Shown: positions 1 through 7,775, counted from the stretch's first letter. The stretch is 64,000 nt of DNA from Sandaracinobacter neustonicus (GCF_006385875.1 NZ_VFSU01000024.1:186001-250000); one strand, 5' to 3'. Translations and numbers: made by a program. Notes: generated by a model not told the origin, from the letters alone.

Positions 1-2
1 TC

Positions 3-347
3 GGCCCGGTGCTGCAGATCGTGCGGGCGGAGACGTTCGAGGATGCCGTCGCGCTGCCCAGCACGCACCAATATGGCAATGGTGTCGCCATCTTCACCCG
101 CAACGGCCATGCCGCGCGCGAATTCGCGGCGCGGGTGAATGTGGGGATGGTGGGGATCAACGTGCCGATCCCGGTGCCGGTCGCCTATCACAGCTTCGGC
201 GGCTGGAAGCGCTCCGCGTTCGGCGATCACAACCAGCATGGCACCGAAGGCGTCCGCTTCTGGACGAAGGTGAAAACGGTCACGCAGAAATGGCCGGACG
301 GATCGGCGGAAGGCGGGAACAGCTTTGTCATCCCGACGATGGGGTAA
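3..347 (+). CDS. mmsA: Methylmalonate-semialdehyde dehydrogenase (CoA-acylating), C-terminal part
   Basis: The reading frame is open from the left edge, so only the last 114 or so codons are present and the start lies outside the window. The product is the C-terminal part of an aldehyde dehydrogenase of the MmsA type, which converts (methyl)malonate semialdehyde to propionyl- or acetyl-CoA in valine and inositol breakdown. Visible family features are the NVGMVGINVPIPVPVA stretch and the GGWKRSAFGDHNQHG segment near the C-terminus; the catalytic cysteine lies upstream of the window. The gene ends 5 bp before mmsB, which acts one step earlier in valine degradation, so the two form an operon. 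Recognition is by family motifs and by the neighbour. Confidence 0.93.
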   Translation, partial: GPVLQIVRAETFEDAVALPSTHQYGNGVAIFTRNGHAAREFAARVNVGMVGINVPIPVPVAYHSFGGWKRSAFGDHNQHGTEGVRFWTKVKTVTQKWPDGSAEGGNSFVIPTMG

Positions 348-352
348 GCGCC

Positions 353-1228
353 ATGACGACAATCGCATTCATCGGGCTGGGCAATATGGGCGGCGGCATG
401 GCCGCGAATCTGGCCGCCAAGGGGTTCGCGGTGCGCGCCTTTGACCTGTCTGCGGACGCGCTGGCGAAGGCGGAAGCGGCGGGCTGCACGCGTGCCGCTT
501 CGGCCGAAGCGGCGGTGGCGGGCGCGGATGTGGTGGTGTCCATGCTGCCCGCCGGCGCGCATGTGGCTGCCGTGTATCGCGACGCCGTGTTCGGCAAGGC
601 GGCACCCGGCACGCTGCTGATCGATTGCTCCACAATCGACGTCGCCACCGCCAAAGAACTGGGCGCGGAGGCGGCGGCGAAGGGCTATGTCGCTGTGGAT
701 GCGCCGGTTTCCGGCGGGATCGCGGCGGCGAATGCAGGCACGCTCACCTTCATGGTCGGCGGCACGGATGAGGGCTTCACCCGCGCGAAACCCGTGCTGG
801 AAGCGATGGGCAAGGCGGTGATCCACGCCGGAGACAGCGGGGCGGGGCAGACAGCGAAAATCTGCAACAACATGCTGCTGGGCGCTTCGATGATCGCCAC
901 GGCCGAGGCATTCGTGCTGGCGAACAAGCTGGGGCTGGACCCGCAGCGTTTCTACGACATCGCCTCGGTGTCGTCCGGCCAGTGCTGGTCGATGACGAGC
1001 TATTGCCCCTTGCCGGGCGTGGGGCCGGAAACGCCCGCCGATCGCGGCTATCAGGGCGGCTTCGCGGTGAACCTGATGCTGAAGGATTTGCGGCTGGCGG
1101 CAGAGGCCGCGAACAGCGCCTATGCCAGCACGCCGATGGGTGCGCGGGCGCTGGAATTGTATGAAGCCTTCGCCGCCGAAGGGCAGGGCGGGCTGGACTT
1201 CTCCGCGATCATCAAGGCGCTGGACTGA
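353..1228 (+). CDS. mmsB: 3-hydroxyisobutyrate dehydrogenase
   Basis: The 291-residue product oxidises 3-hydroxyisobutyrate to methylmalonate semialdehyde with NAD+ in valine catabolism; the adjacent mmsA product takes the next step. The N-terminal Rossmann domain has the dinucleotide motif GLGNMGGGMA (about residues 8-17), followed by the conserved DAPVSGG loop and GQTAKICNN, with the presumed catalytic lysine at K169. Length is normal for the family. The ATG at 353 is chosen because the Rossmann fold starts directly at MTTIAFIGLG; an upstream extension of the frame would run back into mmsA. Cytoplasmic enzyme. Confidence 0.95.
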   Translation: MTTIAFIGLGNMGGGMAANLAAKGFAVRAFDLSADALAKAEAAGCTRAASAEAAVAGADVVVSMLPAGAHVAAVYRDAVFGKAAPGTLLIDCSTIDVATAKELGAEAAAKGYVAVDAPVSGGIAAANAGTLTFMVGGTDEGFTRAKPVLEAMGKAVIHAGDSGAGQTAKICNNMLLGASMIATAEAFVLANKLGLDPQRFYDIASVSSGQCWSMTSYCPLPGVGPETPADRGYQGGFAVNLMLKDLRLAAEAANSAYASTPMGARALELYEAFAAEGQGGLDFSAIIKALD

Positions 1229-1254
1229 GGCGCGTGATGGCATAAAAAGCGCGA

Positions 1255-1743
1255 ATGCCTGCTCGCCAATCCGGGCCTTCGCGCCCGGCCATCCTGTTCG
1301 TCTGCCTCGGCAATATCTGCCGCTCTCCGCTGGCGGAGGGGGCATTCCGCGCCCGCGCCACGGCGGCGGGGCTGGACGTCATGGCGGATTCCGCCGGTAC
1401 GGGGGACTGGCATGTCGGCCATCCGCCGGACCCGCGCGCGCAGGCCGTCGCGCGGGCGAACGGCGTGGATATCAGCGGCCTGCGCGCCCGGCAGGTGCGG
1501 CTGGATGATTTCACCCGCTTCAGCCACATTTTCGCGGCCGATCATGCCAATCTCGGCAATCTCCGCCGCCTTGCGCCCGATCCGTCGCCCGCCGAACTGG
1601 CGCTGCTGCTCGATCTGGTGAAGGGCAGGCAGGGGCAGGCCGTGGCAGACCCCTATTATGGCGACGCGCAGGATTTCGCCCGCAGTTGGGCCGAGGTGGA
1701 CGCCGCTGCACAGGCGCTCGTCGCGCGGCTTCTCAATCACTGA
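1255..1743 (+). CDS. Low-molecular-weight protein-tyrosine phosphatase
   Basis: A 162-residue LMW-PTP. The active-site loop CLGNICRS places the nucleophile at C17 and the phosphate-binding arginine at R23, and the general acid is D132 in DPYYGDA. All three catalytic residues are present, so an active phosphatase is expected. It lies 26 bp after mmsB in the same direction and could be cotranscribed with it, though no functional link is evident. Its 3' end overlaps the end of the convergent 2'-5' RNA ligase gene by 11 bp. No kinase or polysaccharide genes lie nearby, so the substrate cannot be inferred; arsenate reductases share this fold. Confidence 0.9.
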   Translation: MPARQSGPSRPAILFVCLGNICRSPLAEGAFRARATAAGLDVMADSAGTGDWHVGHPPDPRAQAVARANGVDISGLRARQVRLDDFTRFSHIFAADHANLGNLRRLAPDPSPAELALLLDLVKGRQGQAVADPYYGDAQDFARSWAEVDAAAQALVARLLNH

Positions 1744-2386
1744 AAAGCCCCGGCAACGCCAGCTGCACGGGCCTTGAGACATAGCGCTCCGCCTCCTCCA
1801 GCCGGATCGCTCCCTTCATCGGCAGCCTCCAGCGCGCCAGCCGCCGCAACGGCGATCCATCGGGCCGCTTCAGCGCCAGAAACACCTCGTCCACCGTCCA
1901 GCGGATCGGCCTGTGCAGCGCGCGCGGATCGGCAAGGCCGCCGCCATAGGCCAAGGTGACATGCGGATTGAGCCGCGAGAGCGGGGTGGTGACAACGGCC
2001 TGCCGCAGCGCAGCCCGATGCAGATCATAGGCCAGATAACCGGGCAGCCGGTCCCGTCGGGAACGGGCAAGGACGATGGCATCATGGAAGGCCATCATCT
2101 GATCAAACTGCAACTCGAACGCGCCCACACGCGGTGCCAGCTTCATGCCGCACAACTTGTCCAGCAACTCCACCGGCGGCTCATCGCCCTTGTGCACGCC
2201 CAGCAGCGTGAGATGCAGCTTGTCGTGGCGAAAGCTGGCGCCAGTCCCCAGCCGCGCCCACGCATCAGACATGGGTTTGATGACGTCCGGCGGCGGCACA
2301 GCCGCGAAATAGAGGTTGGCCTTGTGCGAAGGCCGCGCCGAGCTGGCGCGGGCAAGGTTTCGGGACGGGCGCGAATCGGCGAACAT
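1733..2386 (-). CDS. 2'-5' RNA ligase / cyclic phosphodiesterase family protein
   Basis: The 217-residue product has both HxTx signatures of the 2H phosphoesterase superfamily, HLTL (H58) and HVTL (H142), at the usual spacing. Family members hydrolyse 2',3'-cyclic phosphates or join tRNA halves through 2'-5' bonds; the physiological substrate in bacteria is generally unknown. A Lys/Arg-rich segment of about 20 residues precedes the conserved ANLYFAAVPP start of the fold. There is no clear Shine-Dalgarno sequence before the ATG; instead a promoter-like -10 (2393-2398) lies only 6 nt upstream, so the message may be leaderless. A GTTC-N7-GTTC element overlaps that promoter, which suggests LexA control. 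Confidence 0.85.
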   Translation of the reverse strand: MFADSRPSRNLARASSARPSHKANLYFAAVPPPDVIKPMSDAWARLGTGASFRHDKLHLTLLGVHKGDEPPVELLDKLCGMKLAPRVGAFELQFDQMMAFHDAIVLARSRRDRLPGYLAYDLHRAALRQAVVTTPLSRLNPHVTLAYGGGLADPRALHRPIRWTVDEVFLALKRPDGSPLRRLARWRLPMKGAIRLEEAERYVSRPVQLALPGLFSD

Positions 2387-2392
2387 TCGCAG

Positions 2393-2420
2393 AGCATAGA
2401 TCAGAACATAAGTAGAACAA
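2393..2420 (-). promoter_or_regulatory. Candidate SOS (LexA) box and promoter of the 2'-5' RNA ligase gene
   Basis: Read on the minus strand, GTTC-TACTTAT-GTTC occupies 2418-2404 and matches exactly the alphaproteobacterial LexA operator GTTC-N7-GTTC. It overlaps a plausible sigma70 promoter: -35 TTGTTC (2420-2415), 16-bp spacer, -10 TATGCT (2398-2393). Transcription would start at about the A of the ATG at 2386. The match covers eight fixed bases and could occur by chance in a window of this size; the position relative to the promoter and start codon is what supports it. Confidence 0.5.
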
Positions 2421-2581
2421 ATGGGATAATCGACATAGCGTAGTCCATCGTTCGAGCACGGCTACCTGCGGGCAGGGGGCACATCCATGTGGTATGGACG
2501 GCAGCGACGATGCCTTCCTCAAGGCCGTATTCACTAAGGCCTTCCGCTGTGTAGTGGCCGAAGGTTCCATTAGCTCAGAGA

Positions 2582-3145
2582 TTATCTCAATTTTGACGGA
2601 TCCTTGATCCTGAATATTCGAAAGCTGCAGTAACCGTTCATCTTGTAGAACGTGAAGGCGGTGTGTCCTACAATCGCACCGGGACCACTTGGAAATGCTG
2701 TGTAAGGCCAAACAAGGTCTGCAGAGCTGCCAACACGATTAACTTCCCGCACGTCGTTCGCAAAATTTGGCTCAAAGCTTTTTAGCAAACTTTTGGCGAG
2801 CACGCGGGTGTTTGGCACGCCAACGCATTTTTTATCAACGACAGGAAAGCGAACTTCGTATAGTCCGATTCTTCCGGTATCGTCATATGCGATGCCTACA
2901 TATCCTTTAAGAGTGCCTAATGAGTAGACGAAAAAGGCGGGCTTGGAAAAACCTAGATAGTAGCCACCCGAATCTTTGAGCGGGGCAGGGTCGCGCCATT
3001 CGGCCCCAAAGGACTGCGTAAATGTGAGAGCCCGTTCCATATCCGGGAAGAGACCGGTCGAATCCTCAGCACAGGCGGATGTGACGCCAGCCGATAAACA
3101 TATGGCAACCGTCAACTTGAGGTAGTTCCGTCCATTCCGCGACAT
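2582..3145 (-). CDS. Hypothetical exported protein
   Basis: A 187-residue protein I do not recognise. The N-terminus has a basic stretch, a hydrophobic segment (LTVAICLSAGVTSACA) and a likely signal peptidase site around residue 26, so it is probably periplasmic; a weak lipobox reading (TSAC) is also possible. The mature part has two cysteines that could form a disulfide and many aromatic residues. The gene and its flanks are visibly richer in A and T than the surrounding DNA, and it lies just downstream of the 3' end of tRNA-Pro. Both points suggest recent acquisition. No recognisable partner gene is adjacent. Confidence 0.65.
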   Translation of the reverse strand: MSRNGRNYLKLTVAICLSAGVTSACAEDSTGLFPDMERALTFTQSFGAEWRDPAPLKDSGGYYLGFSKPAFFVYSLGTLKGYVGIAYDDTGRIGLYEVRFPVVDKKCVGVPNTRVLAKSLLKSFEPNFANDVREVNRVGSSADLVWPYTAFPSGPGAIVGHTAFTFYKMNGYCSFRIFRIKDPSKLR

Positions 3146-3410
3146 TCACAACGCTCCACACATATCTAGATATCGTGCAAGGCCACAAATCTAGAAACCC
3201 ATGAGTAGGTGATCGCGCGGGGCATGGTAAGATGTTTCCCGGACCGCAAACAGGTGAGGCCGACGGGGTGGGCTACCGTCCTTAACAACATTTTGGGCGG
3301 CCCCCGCTGCAGAGGAGGCGAGGGGCTAAGAGAAAGCGATCACCCAAACCTGCCCCACAATTTTCCAATTTTGCCGCTTAAAGCATTGTTTTTATTGCAA
3401 AAAAGGAAAT

Positions 3411-3487
3411 TGGTCGGGGAAAGAGGATTCGAACCTCCGGCCTCTGCCTCCCGAAGGCAGCGCTCTACCAGGCTGAGCTATTCCCCG
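3411..3487 (-). tRNA. tRNA-Pro (anticodon CGG)
   Basis: A 77-nt cloverleaf on the minus strand. The acceptor stem is CGGGGAA paired with TTCCCCG, the discriminator is A, and the terminal CCA is encoded (3413-3411). The D arm carries AGCCTGGTAGAGC, the anticodon stem CTGCC/GGCAG closes loop TTCGGGA with anticodon CGG (3453-3451), and the T arm contains GGTTCGAATCC. It reads proline codon CCG. The 265 bp between the tRNA and the exported orphan show no gene I can support. Confidence 0.97.
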
Positions 3488-3541
3488 GACCGAGGCGGCG
3501 GGATAGTCGCGGGGGGTGGCCGCGTCAACATGGAAACGCGG

Positions 3542-4843
3542 CTATCCAGCAAAAACAGCGCGCAATTCCTCCAGCGCCACAATCTTCTCGCGCGGGGCGC
3601 CGGTTCGTGCACGGGAAACCTCCAGTGCGTCGATCATCTGCCAGTCGGCGAAATCGGCCACCTGCACCCCGCGCGCGGCCAGCAGCGCGTCGATCCCGGC
3701 GCGGCCGGGCTTGCCGCCTGCCACCGGAGTCGCTGCGATCCGTTCCACCAGCGCGAAGCCATCCGGCCGGTTGGTGCCGATGGTGCCCGAAGGCCCGCGC
3801 CGCGCCCAGCCCACGCACCACAGACCCGGCGCAATCAGCCCGTCCACATTCACGAAACGCCCCGCCGTTTCGTCGAACGGCACGCCCGGAATCGGCGTGC
3901 TGCGATAGCCGATCGCCGCCACCACCAGCCCGCAGGGGATCGTCTCCGTCTCGCCCGTGTCGATGGCTTGGCCGTCCTCGTCCAGCCGGGTTTTCATCAC
4001 CTCCAGCGCTTCCACATGGGACCTGCCGATCACCCGCAGCGGGCGGCGGAAGAAATCGAGGCTGATTGTCACTGGCTTGGCTGCGTCCGGCCCGGCGGCA
4101 GCAAATTTGCGCAGCACCTCCACCACCCGGCGCTGGCCGCTGTCCAGCCAGCCGTCCTCCTCGGCGGGGGGGAAGTCTGCCGCGCGCACCAGCGGTGTGG
4201 CGCGGGCCAGTTCTCCCAGTTCCCCCACTTCCTTCAGCGTGAAGCTCGCCTGATGCGGCCCGCGCCGCCCCAGCACATGCACGCGGCGCACCTTCGATTG
4301 CGCCAGCGGGTCCAGCGCATGGTTCACGATGTCGCTGTCTTGCAGTTCCGCCACCGTCTTGGCGAGGATGCGCGCGCAATCGATGGCGACATTGCCATTG
4401 CCCACCACCACCGCGCTTTCCACGCCCAGCGGCGGGGCGAGATCGCGGAAATCCGGGTGGCCATTGTACCAGCCCACGAACGCGGCGGAGCCGACAACGC
4501 CGGGCAGCTCCGCGCCGGGCACGCCCAGCGGACGATCCTGCGGGGCCCCCACGGCCAGCACGACATCGTCGTAAATGCCCGTCAGCTCGGTGGCTGAGAT
4601 GTCCGTGCCGATGGCGACATTGCCCAGAAAGCGCACGCGCGGGTCCGCCGCGACCTGATCATATCGGCGCGATACAGCCTTGATGGATTGATGATCCGGT
4701 GCGACGCCCGCGCGGATCAACCCATAGGGCGTCGGCAGCCGGTCTATGATGTCGATCCGGACGTGTTCGCCCATCGCCTTCAGCGCGGCCTCTGCCGTGT
4801 AGAATCCGGCCGGCCCCGATCCGATGATCGCCAATGTGCGCAT
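3542..4843 (-). CDS. Ferredoxin--NADP+ reductase, adrenodoxin-reductase (FprA-like) family
   Basis: A 433-residue flavoprotein that transfers electrons between NADPH and a ferredoxin. FAD binding is marked by GSGPAGFYTAEA at the N-terminus, followed by the family signature LPTPYGLIRAGVAPDH (about residues 40-55). The NADP-binding fold carries VVGNGNVAIDCARIL, and the C-terminal GWARRGPSGTIGTNRPDG is typical of adrenodoxin-reductase-type enzymes. The start at 4843 is preferred because it begins just before the FAD motif and has GGAGAGAGG upstream; a longer frame to 4918 adds only low-complexity residues. No ferredoxin gene is in the immediate neighbourhood. Some relatives are annotated as glutamate synthase small-chain-like proteins, but the PYGLIRAG motif argues against that. 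Confidence 0.92.
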   Translation of the reverse strand: MRTLAIIGSGPAGFYTAEAALKAMGEHVRIDIIDRLPTPYGLIRAGVAPDHQSIKAVSRRYDQVAADPRVRFLGNVAIGTDISATELTGIYDDVVLAVGAPQDRPLGVPGAELPGVVGSAAFVGWYNGHPDFRDLAPPLGVESAVVVGNGNVAIDCARILAKTVAELQDSDIVNHALDPLAQSKVRRVHVLGRRGPHQASFTLKEVGELGELARATPLVRAADFPPAEEDGWLDSGQRRVVEVLRKFAAAGPDAAKPVTISLDFFRRPLRVIGRSHVEALEVMKTRLDEDGQAIDTGETETIPCGLVVAAIGYRSTPIPGVPFDETAGRFVNVDGLIAPGLWCVGWARRGPSGTIGTNRPDGFALVERIAATPVAGGKPGRAGIDALLAARGVQVADFADWQMIDALEVSRARTGAPREKIVALEELRAVFAG

Positions 4844-4899
4844 CGCGCCTCTCTCCCGCAGTCTCCCGGTGGCAAGAGTGGCCGCAATGCGCGCGCTGC

Positions 4900-4926
4900 G
4901 CAACCTATTGGTCTGCAACCTATTGG
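4900..4926. repeat. Short tandem duplication between two genes
   Basis: GCAACCTATTGG occurs twice with a 15-bp period (4900-4911 and 4915-4926). The second copy spans the stop codon of the MarR-like gene. It is probably a small local duplication. Confidence 0.6.
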
Positions 4927-5753
4927 CCGGGCTGGTTCAGCACCGCCTCCAGGCAGCCCTCCATCGCCTTGGCGCTGTGCGTCGTCAGCGCGATGAAGCT
5001 GCGCCGTGCGTCCGCCGGATCGCTGCGCCGTGTCAGCATGCCGCGATCCACCATCATCTTGATCGTGCGCAGCGCCGTGGTGGTCGGCACGGCGGCGGCG
5101 ATGCACAGGCTGGAGACGCTGACGGGCCGCTCCTCCATCCGGGCGGCGGCGAGATCCAGCAGGATGTCCCATACCGGATCGGACAGCAGGTCTGCCGCGA
5201 AGAAGCGTTCGCGGTTGCGCCGGGCCTTGATGTGCGCGCGGATTCGCGCCGCCGTCACGGCACGCGCCTGTTCCGCGCCGCGCAGCCCTGCCAGATCGGC
5301 GAGCGCCGCCGCCACCCGCTCGGCATCGCGCTTCAGCGCTGCCAGCCGCTCGTCCGCCTCATATTCGGAGCGCGCGTCTGCTGCCCCACCGGACAATCCG
5401 GCCGCGATTTCGGCGGCGGCCGCTGCAAGATGCTCGGGCTGGCCGACGATTTTCAGTGGTCGTTCCAGCAGCAGGCCGACCGCTTCGGCATCTGCGTCTC
5501 CGGCCAGCAGGATCAGCGGGATGTGGGCGAATTCGGGCGATTGCAGCGTCGCGGCGAGGTCTGGTTCCACCTCTGCTGCGTCGATCAGCAGCAAGTCCGG
5601 CCGCTCGCGGCGCAGTTGGGCCGAAATGTCGCTCTCGCCCGTAACCAATTGCCATTGCCGCAGATCCGCCAGCGGCAAGCCGGTTCCGAGCAGCAAAATC
5701 TTCAGTGGATAACTGGTGGAACAGTTCATTCCGGATGTATCATAATCGGCCAA
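4920..5753 (-). CDS. Receiver-like / MarR-type winged-helix fusion transcriptional regulator
   Basis: A 277-residue protein in two parts. Residues about 15-110 look like a degenerate response-regulator receiver (ILLLGTG..., PDLLLIDAAE, HIPLILLAGD): an Asp (LLID) sits near the phosphoacceptor position, but the acidic pair at the start is missing, so phosphorylation is doubtful. A helical Ala/Arg-rich linker follows, then a C-terminal winged helix (about residues 185-277) with SVSSLCIAAAVPTTTALRTIKMMVDRGMLTRR and DARRSFIALT, characteristic of MarR-type DNA binding. It probably acts as a transcription factor. A perfect 14-bp palindrome 21 bp upstream of its start could be its own operator. Confidence 0.75.
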   Translation of the reverse strand: MADYDTSGMNCSTSYPLKILLLGTGLPLADLRQWQLVTGESDISAQLRRERPDLLLIDAAEVEPDLAATLQSPEFAHIPLILLAGDADAEAVGLLLERPLKIVGQPEHLAAAAAEIAAGLSGGAADARSEYEADERLAALKRDAERVAAALADLAGLRGAEQARAVTAARIRAHIKARRNRERFFAADLLSDPVWDILLDLAAARMEERPVSVSSLCIAAAVPTTTALRTIKMMVDRGMLTRRSDPADARRSFIALTTHSAKAMEGCLEAVLNQPGQ

Positions 5754-6177
5754 GTCGCGCTCCTAACCCAAAGAAAACCATATGGTTTCCCCGGTCAGAT
5801 TCACGCCGCGCCGCCCTCCGGCCATGGCAAATCCACCAGAGCGGTCGTATCGCGGCTCAAGGCTGCCCGCCAGCCGTGCCACAGATCGTCCGCCGACCCG
5901 CAGACAGCTATGCCGGTCGGCAGGAAAAGGTCAACGGCAACTGCCCGCAGAACGGCCTTAACGGCGGTTTCGGGCACGGGTTGAAAGGCAGCATCTGAGC
6001 GGTTCCGGCAAGCGCATCTGATGGTTCAGGCACCCGCCGCAAGGCGGCCGCTGGAAGGAGCGGGCCTGAAGCAAGATATGGATTTCAGCCTGGCGCGATC
6101 CCGAAAGGGCCGGGCAGGCACGTCGCAAAAATGGGTCGATCAACTTCAGCAAACACCCCCGGCAGGAGCATAGAGGG
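5754..6177. other. Intergenic region without a supported gene (424 bp)
   Basis: This gap separates the divergently transcribed MarR-like regulator (minus) and the sigma54-type activator (plus). Apart from the palindrome at 5775-5788 and a small CCGCC/GGCGG hairpin near 6031-6045, I see no coding signal, RNA gene or convincing sigma54 (-24/-12) promoter. It presumably holds both promoters. Confidence 0.6.
5775..5788. promoter_or_regulatory. Perfect 14-bp palindrome, candidate operator
   Basis: AAACCATATGGTTT is a perfect inverted repeat located 21 bp upstream of the MarR-like start codon, a position suited to autoregulation. The assignment to that regulator is inference from position only. 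Confidence 0.45.
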
Positions 6178-7245
6178 ATGGGCGAAGTTCCGATGTCCGG
6201 CGCGGGCAGCCTGCCAAGGGGGCCGCGCGCGTCTGCAGAGCTGATCGGCGGCTCCGCCGCCATGCGCCGCCTGCGCGAAACCATTGCCCGCGTCGCGCCG
6301 TCAGACGCGACCGTGCTGCTCACCGGCCCGTCCGGCAGCGGCAAGGAAAATGCCGCCCGGGCGCTGCACGCCGCAAGCCCGCGCGCCACCGGCCCGTTCG
6401 AGGCCGTGAACTGTGGCGCGATCCCGCACGATCTGGCCGAAGCCGAGCTGTTCGGCGCGGAAGCCGGGGCCTACACCGGCGCCAGCCGAACCCGCATCGG
6501 CCGGCTGGAAGCCGCGCACGGCGGCACGCTGTTTCTGGACGAAGTGGGCGATCTGCCGCTGCCGTTGCAGGTGAAGCTGCTGCGCGCGCTGGAAACCCGC
6601 AGCGTCGAACGGCTGGGCGGCGGCCGCCCCATCGCTGTCGATTTCCGCCTTGTGGCTGCCACCAACGTCGATCTGGAAGCTGCGGTCGACACCCGTCAGT
6701 TCCGCGCCGATCTCTACTGGCGGCTCGCCGTGGTGCTGCTGGACCTGCCGCCGCTCGCCGCCCGGCTGGAGGATATCGAGGCCCTCGTCGCCCATTTCGC
6801 CGATGCGCAGCGCCTGCGCCTGCACCTGCCCGCAGACGGGCTGGCGCGCCTGCAGGCGCATCACTGGCCCGGAAATCTGCGCGAACTCCGCAACTTCGTC
6901 GATCGCGCGCTGGCGCTGGGCGAGCGCCTGCTGCCCGCCGAAACGGTGGACCGGCTGCTCACCCCGCGCCGCCGCACCATGGAGGCGTGGTTGCAAGCCC
7001 CCGCCGCCACGCCCGCCCCGCGCACAGCCAGTCTCGCCGACAGCCTCGCGGTGGAGGCCAACCCGCTGGCCCCCATGGCGCTGAAACAATTGCTGGCCGA
7101 AGCCGAGGCCACGCTGATCGCGCAGGCGCTCGCCGCCTCCAACGGCACCATCGCCGAATCCGCCCGCCTGCTGGGGCTGAAACGCACCACGCTGGTGGAA
7201 AAGCTGAAGCGCATGGGGCTGAAAGCCGCAAACGAGGCGGCTTGA
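6178..7245 (+). CDS. Sigma54-type AAA+ transcriptional activator without sensor domain
   Basis: A 355-residue protein. After a short N-terminal tail of about 20 residues, the AAA+ domain starts at [19 protein letters not shown], with Walker A GPSGSGKE, the sigma54-contacting loop GAYTGA, Walker [10 protein letters not shown] and an R-finger region RADLYWRL. The C-terminal Fis-type helix-turn-helix reads [25 protein letters not shown]. It lacks an N-terminal receiver, GAF or PAS domain, so activity must be set by expression or by a partner protein. FlbD/FleQ-like activators have a similar core, but no flagellar genes are in the window. The ATG at 6178 has GCAGGAGCA upstream. Confidence 0.88.
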   Translation: MGEVPMSGAGSLPRGPRASAELIGGSAAMRRLRETIARVAPSDATVLLTGPSGSGKENAARALHAASPRATGPFEAVNCGAIPHDLAEAELFGAEAGAYTGASRTRIGRLEAAHGGTLFLDEVGDLPLPLQVKLLRALETRSVERLGGGRPIAVDFRLVAATNVDLEAAVDTRQFRADLYWRLAVVLLDLPPLAARLEDIEALVAHFADAQRLRLHLPADGLARLQAHHWPGNLRELRNFVDRALALGERLLPAETVDRLLTPRRRTMEAWLQAPAATPAPRTASLADSLAVEANPLAPMALKQLLAEAEATLIAQALAASNGTIAESARLLGLKRTTLVEKLKRMGLKAANEAA

Positions 7246-7375
7246 GGGGAGGGCGGGCGCGGTGCGGTTTAGTGAAGGCGGTGGGGTGTTTGGTGACTCC
7301 GGCGGCCAATGGCTCTGACCTTGGAACCCGGCTCCCGGTTTTTTGCCTCCGGCGGCCGGGCTCTGCCCGGACCCG

Positions 7376-7528
7376 GCAGGGAAATGATTTCCCTGCACCC
7401 TCAACATTTGCGTTGCGGCCCACCTACCACGTCGTGCGAGTGATCCACTTTGATTGCCTGCGGCGCTACGAAGCCCTCTCCCCCTGCAAGGGGGAGAGTT
7501 GGAGAGGGGGTGTCACCGCTGGGCCTGA
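7376..7528. repeat. 153-bp interspersed repeat, copy 1
   Basis: It begins at GCAGGGAAATGATTTCCCTGC, a hairpin, passes through GATCCACTT and GATTGCCTGCGGCGC, and ends after the hairpin CTCTCCCCCTGCAAGGGGG with GAGAGGGGGTGTC and GGGCCTGA. A copy of the same length and orientation is at 37543-37695; the ends are nearly identical while the middle has diverged. Confidence 0.8.
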
Positions 7529-7598
7529 GCCTCAGAGATCACAACAAGGGGGACAGAAGCGCCTCAGGCCATAATCCAACGCTGCCCACAACCTCAGC

Positions 7599-7686
7599 GT
7601 CACCCCGGACTTGATCCGGAGGGGGGGCGCTTCATCTTCCAACGTTGCCGAAGAACAGCGGGACCCCGGATCAAGTTCGGGGTGAC
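7599..7686. repeat. Inverted pair of REP-like palindromes
   Basis: The left element (7599-7620) reads GTCACCCCGGACTTGATCCG and the right one (7658-7686) is its inverse, reading GGACCCCGGATCAAGTTCGG then GGTGAC. They are diverged relatives of the three identical palindromes around the GIY-YIG gene at 15 kb. Confidence 0.8.
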
Positions 7687-7722
7687 GTGCGGAGATTTAA
7701 CGGAAAAACAAGGAATGCGGGT

Positions 7723-7775
7723 GCAGGGAGCACGGCTCCCTGCCGGGCAAGTTTGAGGGGGCAAAGCCCCCTCAA
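7723..7775 (-). terminator. Two adjacent hairpins downstream of gltA
   Basis: Perfect stems TTGAGGGGGC/GCCCCCTCAA (7753-7775, loop of 3) and GCAGGGAGC/GCTCCCTGC (7723-7743, loop of 3) follow the gltA stop codon by about 40 bp on the minus strand, with a short T-rich stretch after the second. They may end gltA transcription or belong to the repeat family filling this gap. Confidence 0.45.

Noticed and set aside
2605-2625. Possible attachment-site duplicate of the tRNA-Pro 3' end
   Set aside because: Only seven bases (ATTCGAA) match the T-arm region, which is within chance.
3209-4597. Long plus-strand open frame of 462 codons
   Set aside because: It runs antisense to the tRNA and the ferredoxin-NADP reductase gene, has the Arg/His-rich composition of a GC-rich shadow frame, and shows no family motif.
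5754-6177. Sigma54 promoter near the AAA+ activator
   Set aside because: GGCACG occurs near 5976 and 6116 but no TTGC follows at the required spacing.
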